This document shows positions 6,611 through 14,353 of a stretch of 18,822 bases of DNA, piece by piece. Within the stretch, counting starts at the first letter, position 1. Each line of letters begins with the position of its first letter. The stretch is from NCBI GenBank assembly GCA_964579765.1, contig CAZOIK010000106.1:1-18822 (forward strand), given 5' to 3'. The notes below the pieces were generated by a model. The model was not told where the DNA came from. It ran no database searches and saw only the letters and a program-made list of their open reading frames with translations. Origin of the DNA: DATNBT01 sp964579765. Its GTDB lineage: Bacteria; Acidobacteriota; Vicinamibacteria; Vicinamibacterales; CAVVIG01. The position numbers were made by a program, and so were the translations under genes.

Positions 6611-8347
6611 CTACGGCAGCGCGAAGACGAAGATGTTCGGCGCGTTGTCCGGCGTGTACTCCGGCGTCTGCCGCTCGTCGGTCTGCGCCGCGAGTGACGG
6701 GCCGGTGATGATCGCGACATATTGCCTGCCGCCGACCGAGTAACTGATCGGATACCCGCTCGCGGCGGATCCGATGATCGTCTCCCACAGCACCTGGCCG
6801 GTGCGGTCGTCGTAGGCCTTGAACCGGCCGTTCGCGTCGCCGCCGAACACCAGTCCGCCTCCCGTCGTCACGAGCGACAGCGTGCCCGCGCGCTGCTCGT
6901 GTTTCCACATCGTCTTGCCCGTGTCTGCGGCAATCGCCCAGACAGTGCCGACTTTGTCGGCGCCAATCGCGAACTCGGGCTTCATGCTGATGCCGTACAC
7001 TTTCGACGGATCGCGCTGATCGGTCGTTGTCGTCGCCGTCATGCAGAGGTTCTGCAGCGGCATGTACATCATGTTCGTCAGCGGGCTGTATGCGCCGGCC
7101 GGCCAGTTCTTGCCGCCGTTGCTGCCGGGACAGACGAACCGCTCGTCGTTCAGGTGCGTGAAGATCGTCTCCGGGTTGACCGTCACGGCTCCCGTCGTCG
7201 GATCGATGTTGCTGATCACGTTCTGCATCACCGTCGGACGCGCCCAGAGGAATTCGCCGGTCTGCCGATCGAGCGTGTAGACGACGCCGGTCTTGCCCGG
7301 AATGCCGGTAACCACCTTGCGCCGCTCGCCCGGCTTCACTTTCGGGTTGATCCACCGCACTTCGCTCGGACTCGGCGCGACCACGGTGTCAACGAGCAGC
7401 CGCTCGAACGGATGATCCATATCCCAGTGATCGACGATGTGCTGGTAGTACCAAACCAGCTTGCCCGTGTCGGCGTTCAAGGCGAGCGTGCAGTTGTGGA
7501 AGAGGTACTTCTTGTCGGCGCCCGCGAGGATGAACTTCGGCGCGGGAATCGTGACCGACGTTCCGAGAATGACGAGATTCAACTCGGGATCGTAGCTCGG
7601 CACCATCCACGTGCCGACGTGCCACCGTTGGTTCATCGGGATGCCGCCCCACGACTCGTCGCCGGGTTCGCCGGGTCCTGGAATCGTGTGAAACCGCCAC
7701 AGCTCCTTTCCGGTCTTCGCGTCATGCGCGGTGACGACGCAGGAGTCGCGTGTGGCGTCGGGCTGACACTGACGGCCGGTGATCACCTTGCCGTTGGCGA
7801 CGATCGGCCCGCCGCTCGTCGGGGCGCGCATGTGCGGATCGAGCACAGGCGTTTCCCACACGAGCTTGCCGGTCGCCATGTCGAGCGCGTAGATGAAGTT
7901 GTCGCTGCTCGAGTTGATCAGCGTCGTGCCCCACATCGCCATCGCCCGATCGGTCTTCGGACGCACGCCCTGCGGAAGCTTGCGCTTGTATTCCCAGATC
8001 AGATCGCCGGTCTTCGCGTCAACCGCCATGATGTCGTCTCCGGGGTTCGGGATGAACATCACGCCGTCGTGGACGAGAGGCGTGCCTTCCTGAATGCCGG
8101 CGGTGAGGCCGCGCGTCCAGACCATGCGGAGGTCTTTGACGTTGCTCTTCTTGATCTGATCGAGCGGGCTGAAGCCCCAGGTGTTCAGCGTCCGGCGCCA
8201 CATCAGCCATTCGCCGGGACCGGGATTCTGCAGCATCGCGTCCGTCACCGGCGTGATCGTCGGGACCGGGCGGGCGGGAGCTGGCGGTTGCTGCGCGTGC
8301 ACTGACACGAACGCCGCGGCGAGGAAGGCGAGCAGCAGACGTCTCAT
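6611..8347 (-). CDS. PQQ-binding-like beta-propeller protein (quinoprotein dehydrogenase family), secreted
   Basis: This 578-residue protein starts at ATG 8347, with AGGAG 7 nt upstream and a signal peptide (MRRLLLAFLAAAFVSVHAQQ). ATG 8380, which overlaps the upstream stop as TAATG, is an alternative adding 11 residues. The sequence shows repeated propeller blades of the quinoprotein alcohol dehydrogenase type: MAVDAKTGDLIWEYKR, YALDMATGKLVWE, VTAHDAKTGKELWRF, LALNADTGKLVWYY, YTLDRQTGEFLWAR, WAIAADTGKTMWKHE, AYDDRTGQVLWE. MAMWG near residue 139 and HWDMDHPF near 309-311 occupy places of PQQ-site tryptophan and aspartate residues. The vicinal Cys-Cys of methanol dehydrogenases is absent; a spaced pair, C194 and C203, is present instead. 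There is no CXXCH heme motif. It probably oxidises an alcohol or sugar in the periplasm; the substrate is unknown. Confidence 0.9.
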   Translation of the reverse strand: MRRLLLAFLAAAFVSVHAQQPPAPARPVPTITPVTDAMLQNPGPGEWLMWRRTLNTWGFSPLDQIKKSNVKDLRMVWTRGLTAGIQEGTPLVHDGVMFIPNPGDDIMAVDAKTGDLIWEYKRKLPQGVRPKTDRAMAMWGTTLINSSSDNFIYALDMATGKLVWETPVLDPHMRAPTSGGPIVANGKVITGRQCQPDATRDSCVVTAHDAKTGKELWRFHTIPGPGEPGDESWGGIPMNQRWHVGTWMVPSYDPELNLVILGTSVTIPAPKFILAGADKKYLFHNCTLALNADTGKLVWYYQHIVDHWDMDHPFERLLVDTVVAPSPSEVRWINPKVKPGERRKVVTGIPGKTGVVYTLDRQTGEFLWARPTVMQNVISNIDPTTGAVTVNPETIFTHLNDERFVCPGSNGGKNWPAGAYSPLTNMMYMPLQNLCMTATTTTDQRDPSKVYGISMKPEFAIGADKVGTVWAIAADTGKTMWKHEQRAGTLSLVTTGGGLVFGGDANGRFKAYDDRTGQVLWETIIGSAASGYPISYSVGGRQYVAIITGPSLAAQTDERQTPEYTPDNAPNIFVFALP

Positions 8348-8379
8348 CGTGGGTCTCCTACCAGATGTGTTCACGACCA

Positions 8380-10653
8380 TTAACGCGTCGGCGGGACGCG
8401 CTCGAGGTCGGCCGATGCCGCCTCGACAAGCCGCGTGAGGCGCGTCAGCGCGGCTGCGGCGCGCGCGACCTCCGTTTCCGCGTCGGCATAGCGTCCGTCT
8501 TCAATGCCTTCGCGCACGCCAGGAATCGTCTTCGCGCCGTAGCCCGTGTAGTAGCCCGGCGCATAGATCAAATGGCGATACCAGGGACGTCGATACAGAC
8601 CGGCGGCGTCGGTGAGCTGAGATTCCGCCTGCCGCAGCTTCGCGTTGAGCGCGACGAGCGCGCTCCTGTCGGCGGTTATCCGGCTGCGCGACGCGGCAAG
8701 CGCTTTGTCGAACCGCCTCGCGGCGTCCCCGAGCGCGGCCGTCGCGTTGTCGAGCGGCGCGAAGTTGATCGCAGGAGGGACGGCCTCCTGCGTCGGCATC
8801 GGCATCGGATGCCGCGGATCGCGCATCGCGGCGAACACCCCGTCGGCGATCCGCCGGTTCCGCTCGCGAATCTCGTCCTGCTTCCGGCTCAGCAGGCTCT
8901 TCAACTCCCTGTCGTACTTCTGCACGGTATCCGCGAAGTCGGTGAATTCGATCGGGACGACGTCCGCGTCGGCGAGGCGCATCACGGCGGTGCCCGCGGT
9001 CTGCGCCAGCGCGCGGCCGTACGCGAAGTCGGTGTCGAGGAAGTGCGTGAAGAAGTAGAAGTCGTCGTAGATCGAGTGATAGATCCCGTCGTCGTCTTCG
9101 TCGTCGAAGCCGAGGTTGATCGAGGCGATGCCGGCGTGCTGGATGAACGGCGTGTAGTCGGAGCCTGACCCGAGCGCGCCAATCCGGAAGTCAGGGCGCT
9201 CGCGGATCTCCTTGCGCTCGTCGGCCGTACCCTTCGTGATGGCGTACGCCTCGCGGCGCTTCAGCACGCTCACGTGCGTTTCTGGATCCGTCACGTCGCG
9301 GGCGACGCCGTTGAGAAAGTGCTCGAGCGTGTGCGAGCCCTGCATGTTGAGAAAACCGCGGCCGTTGCCGTCGCTGTTGATGTAGGCAACCGCATGATCG
9401 CGCAGCTCGCGCTCGTGCTGCTCGACCCACTCGGTCGATCCGAGCAGGCCCGGCTCCTCGCCGTCCCATGAGGCGTAGACGATCGTCCGCTTCGGCTGCC
9501 AGCCCTGCTTCCGCAGTTCGCCGAGCGCGCGCGCTTCTTCGAGCTCGGGCGCCATCCCGCTGATTGGATCATGCGCGCCGTTCACCCAGCCGTCGTGGTG
9601 GTTGCCGCGGACGATCCACTCGTCGGGAAACGTGGCGCCGGGGATTGTCGCGATGACGTCCCAGAGCGGTTTCGTGTCCCAGTTGAACGAGACTTTGAGG
9701 TGGATCGTTGGCGATCCTGAAAGGGTCGCCCTGCCTGGGCCGCCTTGTAGGGCGGTCCTTTCAGGGCCGGCCCCAGTGCCAATGTGATACGGAATCGGCA
9801 GCGCCCCACGCCAATCGACTGGCGCCATCGGCCCGCCGAGCGCCGCCAGCAGCGGCTGCGCATCGTCGTAGGAGATCGGCAAGGCGGGGATCTTTGTGAC
9901 GAGCGGCGACTGGCTCATCGGAATCCGTGGGGCCCCGGGCACGGATCCGATGTTGGGCGTCAGTGGATCGCCGGCGCCCGTGGCGAGATCCTCGACCGAG
10001 CCGCGCTGCACGCCGGCGCCCGGCCGCATCGGCCCGTTGGGAAACACCGCGCCGGCGTAGTAGCCGTCGTCCCGCGGGTCGGAGTAGATGATGCAGCCGA
10101 CGGCGCCGTGTTCGCTGGCGATCTTCACCTTAACGCCGCGGAAAATCTGCCCGTACCGGACGATGACGATAGCGCCGCGTGCCGAGACGCCCATCCGATC
10201 GAGCTGCTGGTAGTCTTCGACGCGGCCGTAGTTGACGTAGACGAGCGGTGCGGTGACGTCGCCGTCAATCGAGTACGCGTTGTACGACGGCAGCTGTTCC
10301 ATCTTCTGTCCCGTTGTCGGGTCCACGGACACGACGGGCTCGTCGAGCGTCGCGACGAACCTGGTCGGCGCGATCATCTCGAGCGCGCGTTCCTTCGGCG
10401 TGGGGAAGAGGACGTCGAAGCGTTCGACGTGCGCGTCCCAGCCCCAGCTCTTGAACTGCGCCAGCATCCAGTCGGCGTCGTCTTTGTTGTACGGCGAGCC
10501 GACGTGGTGCGGATGCGCGGCGAGCCGCTGCATGTCGGCTCGGATGTTGTCGCTCTTCACGGTCGCGCGGAACTGCTCGTCCCACGAGGGCGACTGCGCG
10601 ACGAGGGACGCCGAAGCCACGAGCACGACGGCGGCGCTGACGATCTTTCGCAT
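8380..10653 (-). CDS. M28B peptidase, glutamate carboxypeptidase II-like, secreted
   Basis: This 757-residue protein has a signal peptide (MRKIVSAAVVLVASASLVAQ) and the three-part layout of GCPII/PSMA: a protease-associated domain (about 120-300, with VNYGRVEDYQQL, IVRYGQIFRGVKV and GVQRGSVEDL), an M28 catalytic domain, and a helical transferrin-receptor-like dimerisation domain (about 600-757). All zinc and catalytic residues expected from GCPII are present: H352 in GNHHDGW, D362 in AHDPISG, E399/E400 in WDGEEPGL, D428 in YINSDG, H526 in YHSIYDD. It should be an active di-zinc exopeptidase for small peptides, possibly with acidic C-termini. An extra loop at residues 297-313 is encoded by a dispersed palindromic repeat. 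It starts 5 nt after the upstream stop, so it is in an operon with the FAD enzyme. Confidence 0.93.
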   Translation of the reverse strand: MRKIVSAAVVLVASASLVAQSPSWDEQFRATVKSDNIRADMQRLAAHPHHVGSPYNKDDADWMLAQFKSWGWDAHVERFDVLFPTPKERALEMIAPTRFVATLDEPVVSVDPTTGQKMEQLPSYNAYSIDGDVTAPLVYVNYGRVEDYQQLDRMGVSARGAIVIVRYGQIFRGVKVKIASEHGAVGCIIYSDPRDDGYYAGAVFPNGPMRPGAGVQRGSVEDLATGAGDPLTPNIGSVPGAPRIPMSQSPLVTKIPALPISYDDAQPLLAALGGPMAPVDWRGALPIPYHIGTGAGPERTALQGGPGRATLSGSPTIHLKVSFNWDTKPLWDVIATIPGATFPDEWIVRGNHHDGWVNGAHDPISGMAPELEEARALGELRKQGWQPKRTIVYASWDGEEPGLLGSTEWVEQHERELRDHAVAYINSDGNGRGFLNMQGSHTLEHFLNGVARDVTDPETHVSVLKRREAYAITKGTADERKEIRERPDFRIGALGSGSDYTPFIQHAGIASINLGFDDEDDDGIYHSIYDDFYFFTHFLDTDFAYGRALAQTAGTAVMRLADADVVPIEFTDFADTVQKYDRELKSLLSRKQDEIRERNRRIADGVFAAMRDPRHPMPMPTQEAVPPAINFAPLDNATAALGDAARRFDKALAASRSRITADRSALVALNAKLRQAESQLTDAAGLYRRPWYRHLIYAPGYYTGYGAKTIPGVREGIEDGRYADAETEVARAAAALTRLTRLVEAASADLERVPPTR
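9716..9765. repeat. Palindromic dispersed repeat, copy 4, inserted in frame in the peptidase gene
   Basis: CCTGAAAGG at the left end and CCTTTCAGG at the right end are exact inverted copies. The arms extend to about 20 nt (16-17 matching positions) through GTCGCCCT and AGGGCGGT. Reading GTAGGGCGGTCCTTTCAGGG gives the same GTAG-stem-TTCA-stem layout as the three other copies. It lies fully inside the M28 peptidase gene, keeps the frame, and encodes the loop around residues 297-313 (ERTALQGGPGRATLS), where I recall human GCPII having a much shorter link before its beta strand KVKMHIHS. Confidence 0.75.
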
Positions 10654-10657
10654 ACCT

Positions 10658-11956
10658 TCAGTCCTTCCGATCCAGGTTGTCGGTCAATCCCTGCTGTAGC
10701 CGTGTCAGATCGACGGCCGCGACCGGGCTGTCGCCCGCGAGTGCGAGCGCGTGCGCGGCCGCGGCGCCCATCGCCATGCACGGACCCATCACGCGAATCG
10801 CCGACAGCGCGTATACGTCGCCGTCAACGGCGCGTCCGGCGGCGACGATGTTGTCGGCGTCTTTGGGGATCATGCAGCCGAGCGGGATGTAGTAGACGTG
10901 GTTGGGGGGAAATTGCTCCCAGTGCACGAGGTCCTTCGCGTCGTGCAGCTCGACCCACCAGGCGCCGCGCGCGGCTGCGTCCGGGGGCCTATGCCCGGCC
11001 GTGAGGTCGTCGAGCGTCAGCTGGCGCCGGCTCGCAATCCATCTCGTCTGACGAATGCCCGGATTGCCGTAGCTACGAATCCTGGCGTTCGCGAAGATCT
11101 TCGGGAACTCGGCGCGCAGAAACCGGACGACATTGTCCGCTTGCGCGCGGCCTTCGACGACCAGATGGCCGGTTGCGAGCGGATCGAGCGGCGTCTCGAT
11201 ATGCGTGACGTTGGCCAGCATGACGTTCTTGCCAGGGAAGTGCATCAGGAAGCCGTCGTGCCGGACGAGGCCGTATCGAGCGCCCGCCTCTGCAAGCCGT
11301 GCGTGGACGTCCGCGACGTTCATCGTCACGGCGGCGTCCGCATCGTAGCCTTCGACGAGGAAGTTGAGCGAGCCGTAGATCGGCGCGTCCGGCTGGCGGG
11401 TTTCGCAGCGGGCCTCGTAGGTGAGCGTCGCGTCGCCTGAGGCGTCAATGTAGCCGTTGGCCTCGACGCGCACACTGCCGAACCGCGTGGCGAACTCGAC
11501 GTGCTGCACCCGCCGGTTCGCGAACGCCACGTCGGTCAGCACGGCTCCGACGATCGACGTCACGCCGGCATTGTCGATCTGCGTCTCCATCCAGCGCCCG
11601 AGCCGCACCTCGTCGTAGAGGAACGTCACGGTCTTCGTCATCGACGTACGGCGGTAGAGCGATCCTTCGGCCTCGAGGTCGCGGATGAGGTCGTCGGCGA
11701 CGAGATGCGTGATCTGATACGGCGACGGGCCGTGCGTGTAGAGGCCGATGATCGTGCCGATGATCGATCCGATCGCCTGGCCGCCGAGCGCTGGAGCGGC
11801 GTCAACGATCACGACGCGGCGCCCGAGCCGGGCGGCTTCGAGGGCCGCCGTGATGCCCGAGATGCCGGCGCCGACGACGCAGATGTCGCAGGAGACGGCC
11901 GGCACGTCACGAGCCGCGGAGCGGCGGACCGAGCGGGCCGACATCGCCGAGGCCAT
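10658..11956 (-). CDS. FAD-dependent oxidoreductase (PF12831-type)
   Basis: This 432-residue protein has an N-terminal Rossmann fold: GAGISG at residues 29-34 and VVIVD at 48-52, which bind FAD, followed by LGGQAIG. The C-terminal DNIVAAGRAVDGDVYAL and IRVMGPCMAMGAAAA is the conserved second FAD-contact region of the family. Members oxidise or isomerise diverse substrates, often sugar-like or organic acids in soil bacteria; the substrate here is unknown. The start at ATG 11956 is the first methionine that leaves room for the divergent gltX promoter. ATG 11944 is equally possible and neither has a clear Shine-Dalgarno. There is no obvious signal peptide, so it is probably cytoplasmic, unlike the peptidase and quinoprotein encoded just downstream. 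Confidence 0.87.
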   Translation of the reverse strand: MASAMSARSVRRSAARDVPAVSCDICVVGAGISGITAALEAARLGRRVVIVDAAPALGGQAIGSIIGTIIGLYTHGPSPYQITHLVADDLIRDLEAEGSLYRRTSMTKTVTFLYDEVRLGRWMETQIDNAGVTSIVGAVLTDVAFANRRVQHVEFATRFGSVRVEANGYIDASGDATLTYEARCETRQPDAPIYGSLNFLVEGYDADAAVTMNVADVHARLAEAGARYGLVRHDGFLMHFPGKNVMLANVTHIETPLDPLATGHLVVEGRAQADNVVRFLRAEFPKIFANARIRSYGNPGIRQTRWIASRRQLTLDDLTAGHRPPDAAARGAWWVELHDAKDLVHWEQFPPNHVYYIPLGCMIPKDADNIVAAGRAVDGDVYALSAIRVMGPCMAMGAAAAHALALAGDSPVAAVDLTRLQQGLTDNLDRKD

Positions 11957-12000
11957 GGAGACGTGAGTGTAGCTGAAGTCGAATATACAATTTGAAGGCT
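11957..12000. promoter_or_regulatory. Compact divergent promoter region of gltX and the FAD-oxidoreductase operon
   Basis: Only 44 nt separate the two likely start codons. AATATACAATTT (11982-11993) is the only AT-rich stretch in a GC-rich neighbourhood. Its TATACA at 11984-11989 is a fair -10 hexamer on the + strand, placing transcription start very close to GTG 12001. Neither gene has a good ribosome binding site, which fits leaderless or near-leaderless mRNA. No convincing -35 hexamer is visible. Confidence 0.45.
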
Positions 12001-13464
12001 GTGTCCACGCCTCCACGCGTACGGTTTGCTCCTTCTCCCACCGGCTATCTCCACATCGGTGGCGCCCGGACGGCGCTCTTCAACTGGCTCTTCGCGCGGC
12101 GGCACGGCGGGGTGTTCGTGCTGCGCATCGAGGACACCGACGTCGAGCGATCGTCAGAGGCGATGGTCGAAGGGATTCTCGACGGCCTGCGCTGGCTCGG
12201 CCTCGACTGGGACGAAGGGCCGATGGTCTCGGGGCCGCACGCGCCGTACTTTCAATCGCAGCGTCAGGCGAAGTATCTCGCGGCCGCCGAGCAGCTCGTC
12301 CGGAGCGGGCACGCGTACTACTGCTACTGCACGCCCGAGGAGCTGAAGGCGCGGCGCGAACGCAACCCCGAATACAAATACGAGCGGACGTGTCTGCGGC
12401 TGTCGCGCGAGGAGGTCGCCGCGCGCGAGCTCGCGGGCGATCCGCGCGCGGTGCGGTTCAGAGTGCCGGACGGCAGCGTGCGGGTTGACGATCTGGTGCA
12501 TGGCCCGATCGACTTCGACGCCGCGCTCATCGAGGATTTCATCATCCTCCGGTCCGACGGCCATCCCACCTATCACCTGTCCGTCGTCTCCGACGACGTG
12601 GAGATGGGGATGACGCACGTGGTGCGCGGGGACGATCACATCTCGAACACGCCGAAGCAGATTCTGTTGTATCGGGCACTCGGGGCGCCGCTCCCGCACT
12701 TCGCGCACGTGCCGCTGATCCTCGGCAGCGACAAGAAGCGGTTGAGCAAGCGTCACGGCGCGACGTCGGTGACGGAGTACGCGCAGCAGGGCTACCTTCC
12801 CGAGGCGATGGTGAATTTTCTGGCGCTGCTCGGCTGGTCGCCCGGCGCCGGCAATCAGGAGGTGTTCTCGACGTCCGAGCTCGCGGAGATCTTCGCGCTC
12901 GAGGGCATCAGCGGAGGCAACGCGGTCTTCAATCCAGAGAAGCTCGACTGGTTCAACCAGCAGCACCTCGCGCGCCTGGCGCCGCAGGAGCTGGCGCTCC
13001 GGCTCAAGCCGTCATTCGAGGCCGCTCATCTCTGGTCCGACGATCTGCTGACGACGCGTCACGCGTGGTTTTTCGCCGTGCTCGAGCTGCTCGTGTCGCG
13101 CGCGAAGCGCCTGCCGGATTTTGCGGCGCAGGGCGCGTTCTTCTTCCAGGATCAGGTGCGCTTCGACGAGGCGGCGGTCGTGAAGCACCTGCGCTCGGAG
13201 GGCGCCGCCGACCAGCTGCGCGCGCTGGCCGAGGCGTTTGCCGCGCTGCCCGAATTCGACGCCGCGTCTACCGAGCGCGCGCTTCGTCAGCTGGCGGAGG
13301 CGCGTGGTGTCAAGGCCGCGGCGCTCATCCAGGCCGTCCGCGTCGCCGTGACCGGGACGTCGGTCAGTCCGGGGCTCTTCGAGGTGCTGGCGCTGGTCGG
13401 GCGGGCCCGCGTGTGCGAGCGTTTGCTCGCGGCCGCGCGCCTCGTTGCGGCGCCGAGCGTGTAG
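12001..13464 (+). CDS. gltX: Glutamate--tRNA ligase
   Basis: This 487-residue class I aminoacyl-tRNA synthetase attaches glutamate to tRNA-Glu. RFAPSPTGYLHIGGARTAL holds the HIGH-type motif (H18), and KRLSK at residues 246-250 is the KMSKS-type loop. CYC followed by YERTC around residues 104-125 is placed like the zinc-binding knuckle of bacterial GluRS. VRGDDHISNTPKQ is the usual active-site segment. The C-terminal 150 residues form the alpha-helical anticodon-binding cage. The length is normal for the family. GTG 12001 gives the usual short N-terminus; TTG 11992 would add MKA. Neither has an ideal ribosome binding site. tRNA-Gln lies 40 nt downstream. Many bacteria of this kind use a non-discriminating GluRS that also charges tRNA-Gln, but I cannot tell this from the sequence. 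Confidence 0.97.
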   Translation: MSTPPRVRFAPSPTGYLHIGGARTALFNWLFARRHGGVFVLRIEDTDVERSSEAMVEGILDGLRWLGLDWDEGPMVSGPHAPYFQSQRQAKYLAAAEQLVRSGHAYYCYCTPEELKARRERNPEYKYERTCLRLSREEVAARELAGDPRAVRFRVPDGSVRVDDLVHGPIDFDAALIEDFIILRSDGHPTYHLSVVSDDVEMGMTHVVRGDDHISNTPKQILLYRALGAPLPHFAHVPLILGSDKKRLSKRHGATSVTEYAQQGYLPEAMVNFLALLGWSPGAGNQEVFSTSELAEIFALEGISGGNAVFNPEKLDWFNQQHLARLAPQELALRLKPSFEAAHLWSDDLLTTRHAWFFAVLELLVSRAKRLPDFAAQGAFFFQDQVRFDEAAVVKHLRSEGAADQLRALAEAFAALPEFDAASTERALRQLAEARGVKAAALIQAVRVAVTGTSVSPGLFEVLALVGRARVCERLLAAARLVAAPSV

Positions 13465-13504
13465 CCAATATAATCGGAATTTCCCGCCAGTCGCGGCTCC
13501 GCAC

Positions 13505-13578
13505 TGGGAGGTCGTCCAACGGTAGGACACGTGGCTCTGGACCACGGTATCGGGGTTCGAATCCCTGCCTCCCAGCCA
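13505..13578 (+). tRNA. tRNA-Gln (anticodon CUG)
   Basis: A full cloverleaf can be drawn. The acceptor stem is TGGGAGG (13505-13511) with CCTCCCA (13568-13574). The D stem is GTCC/GGAC around AACGGTA. The anticodon stem is CGTGG/CCACG around loop CTCTGGA, with anticodon CTG reading CAG. The T arm is CGGGG/CCCTG around TTCGAAT. The discriminator is G and CCA is encoded. The U1-A72 pair is typical of bacterial tRNA-Gln. The 3' end borders a block of phage-like genes, so this tRNA is a candidate integration site. Confidence 0.97.
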
Positions 13579-13658
13579 ATCGCCCTAACCAGCTTCAACT
13601 GAAGTACTTCCGCGCAATTCTTGCGTGAGTTTTTGTCGATGTGAGCGGGTTCCCACTT

Positions 13659-13680
13659 GGGTTTTGTGTGGGTTTTGTGC
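13659..13680. repeat. Tandem direct repeat, 2 x 11 bp
   Basis: GGGTTTTGTGT (13659-13669) is followed at once by GGGTTTTGTGC (13670-13680). It lies between tRNA-Gln and the first island gene, about 40 nt upstream of that gene's start. It could be an operator pair or part of an attachment-site arm region; the sequence alone does not decide. Confidence 0.45.
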
Positions 13681-13721
13681 GAACTTCTTCTGGACAGCGT
13701 AAGACGTTGCGCAGGAAACGA

Positions 13722-14285
13722 ATGACCGAACTGATGACACTCGAGGCTCTGGAGCGGGCTGACGCTTGGACGTTGCGGGAGTTTGCTCGACTCTGCTGCG
13801 GTGGGCCCCAGCGTCCTTTTGATCTGCTCACGTACGAATCCGCCAGAGAGTTGATTGTGCGTGCGGTCGGGGGTGGCGCGCTCCGCGCTACGCGGTATTG
13901 CGCCGAATCCCGTGAGGAGGCGATCGGGAACGCGTTTTACGAGGCCGATCTGCTGTTCGCACCGAGCGCGGTAATCGATTGGGCGCGCCGAACGTTTCCG
14001 TCGTTTCCGACCGCAGACGTGTTCGCCATAGAGACCCCCAAGCCGTTGCAGCTTAGCTTTGGACAACGGCTTGAGGCGCTGCGCGACGAGGCGCGATTGA
14101 CGGTAGCGGAACTGGCGGAAGGGGTTGGGCTAGAGAAGACCAGCGTTGACGATCACCGCAGTGATCGTACGCTTCCTCGCCGGACCAACTTGCGACAATA
14201 CGAGAGGTTCTTTAGCGAAAAGCTCGGTCGAAGAATTTCCTTCCAAGACTCTCTTCCCGGGTCGCCGGACACAAACGTCCCCTAA
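13722..14285 (+). CDS. XRE-type helix-turn-helix regulator, phage-like
   Basis: This 187-residue protein starts at ATG 13722, with AGGA at 13713-13716. An upstream start at 13641 would add 27 residues with no binding site. Residues about 112-175 are a Cro/C1-type helix-turn-helix followed by a basic wing: FGQRLEALRDEARLTVAELA, GVGLEKTSVDDH, LPRRTNLRQYERFFSEKLGR. The N-terminal 110 residues (TLREFARLCCGGPQRPFDLL, SREEAIGNAFYEADLL, VIDWARRTFPSFP) are not a domain I can name. As the first gene after the tRNA it is a likely controller of the downstream run. ACGATCAC-CGCA-GTGATCGT, a perfect 8-bp inverted repeat at 14149-14168, lies within its HTH-coding part. Confidence 0.75.
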   Translation: MTELMTLEALERADAWTLREFARLCCGGPQRPFDLLTYESARELIVRAVGGGALRATRYCAESREEAIGNAFYEADLLFAPSAVIDWARRTFPSFPTADVFAIETPKPLQLSFGQRLEALRDEARLTVAELAEGVGLEKTSVDDHRSDRTLPRRTNLRQYERFFSEKLGRRISFQDSLPGSPDTNVP

Positions 14286-14321
14286 AAACCCCCGCGACGC
14301 CTGCCGTACGCCTCCCGTCGC

Positions 14322-14353
14322 GGTCTGCATAATTCGCGGTGGGGATGCAGACC
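14322..14353. promoter_or_regulatory. Inverted repeat spanning a -10 element and start codon (probable operator)
   Basis: GGTCTGCAT (14322-14330) and ATGCAGACC (14345-14353) are perfect 9-bp inverted copies, 14 nt apart. TGCATAAT at 14326-14333 reads as an extended -10, and the right arm contains the ATG of the next gene. A dimeric repressor bound here would block transcription; as RNA, the stem would hide the start codon. The downstream small HTH protein or the upstream XRE protein are natural candidates to bind it. All of this is inference from position and symmetry. Confidence 0.5.

Noticed and set aside
13593..13610. Small palindromes CTTCAACTGAAG and GAAGTACTTC just after the tRNA
   Set aside because: They are short and without a T-run. 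They might belong to a terminator or recombination site, but support is too weak to list as a feature.
13287..14066. Minus-strand frame of 259 codons across tRNA-Gln
   Set aside because: It reads through a certain tRNA gene and the end of gltX in antisense; no family resemblance.
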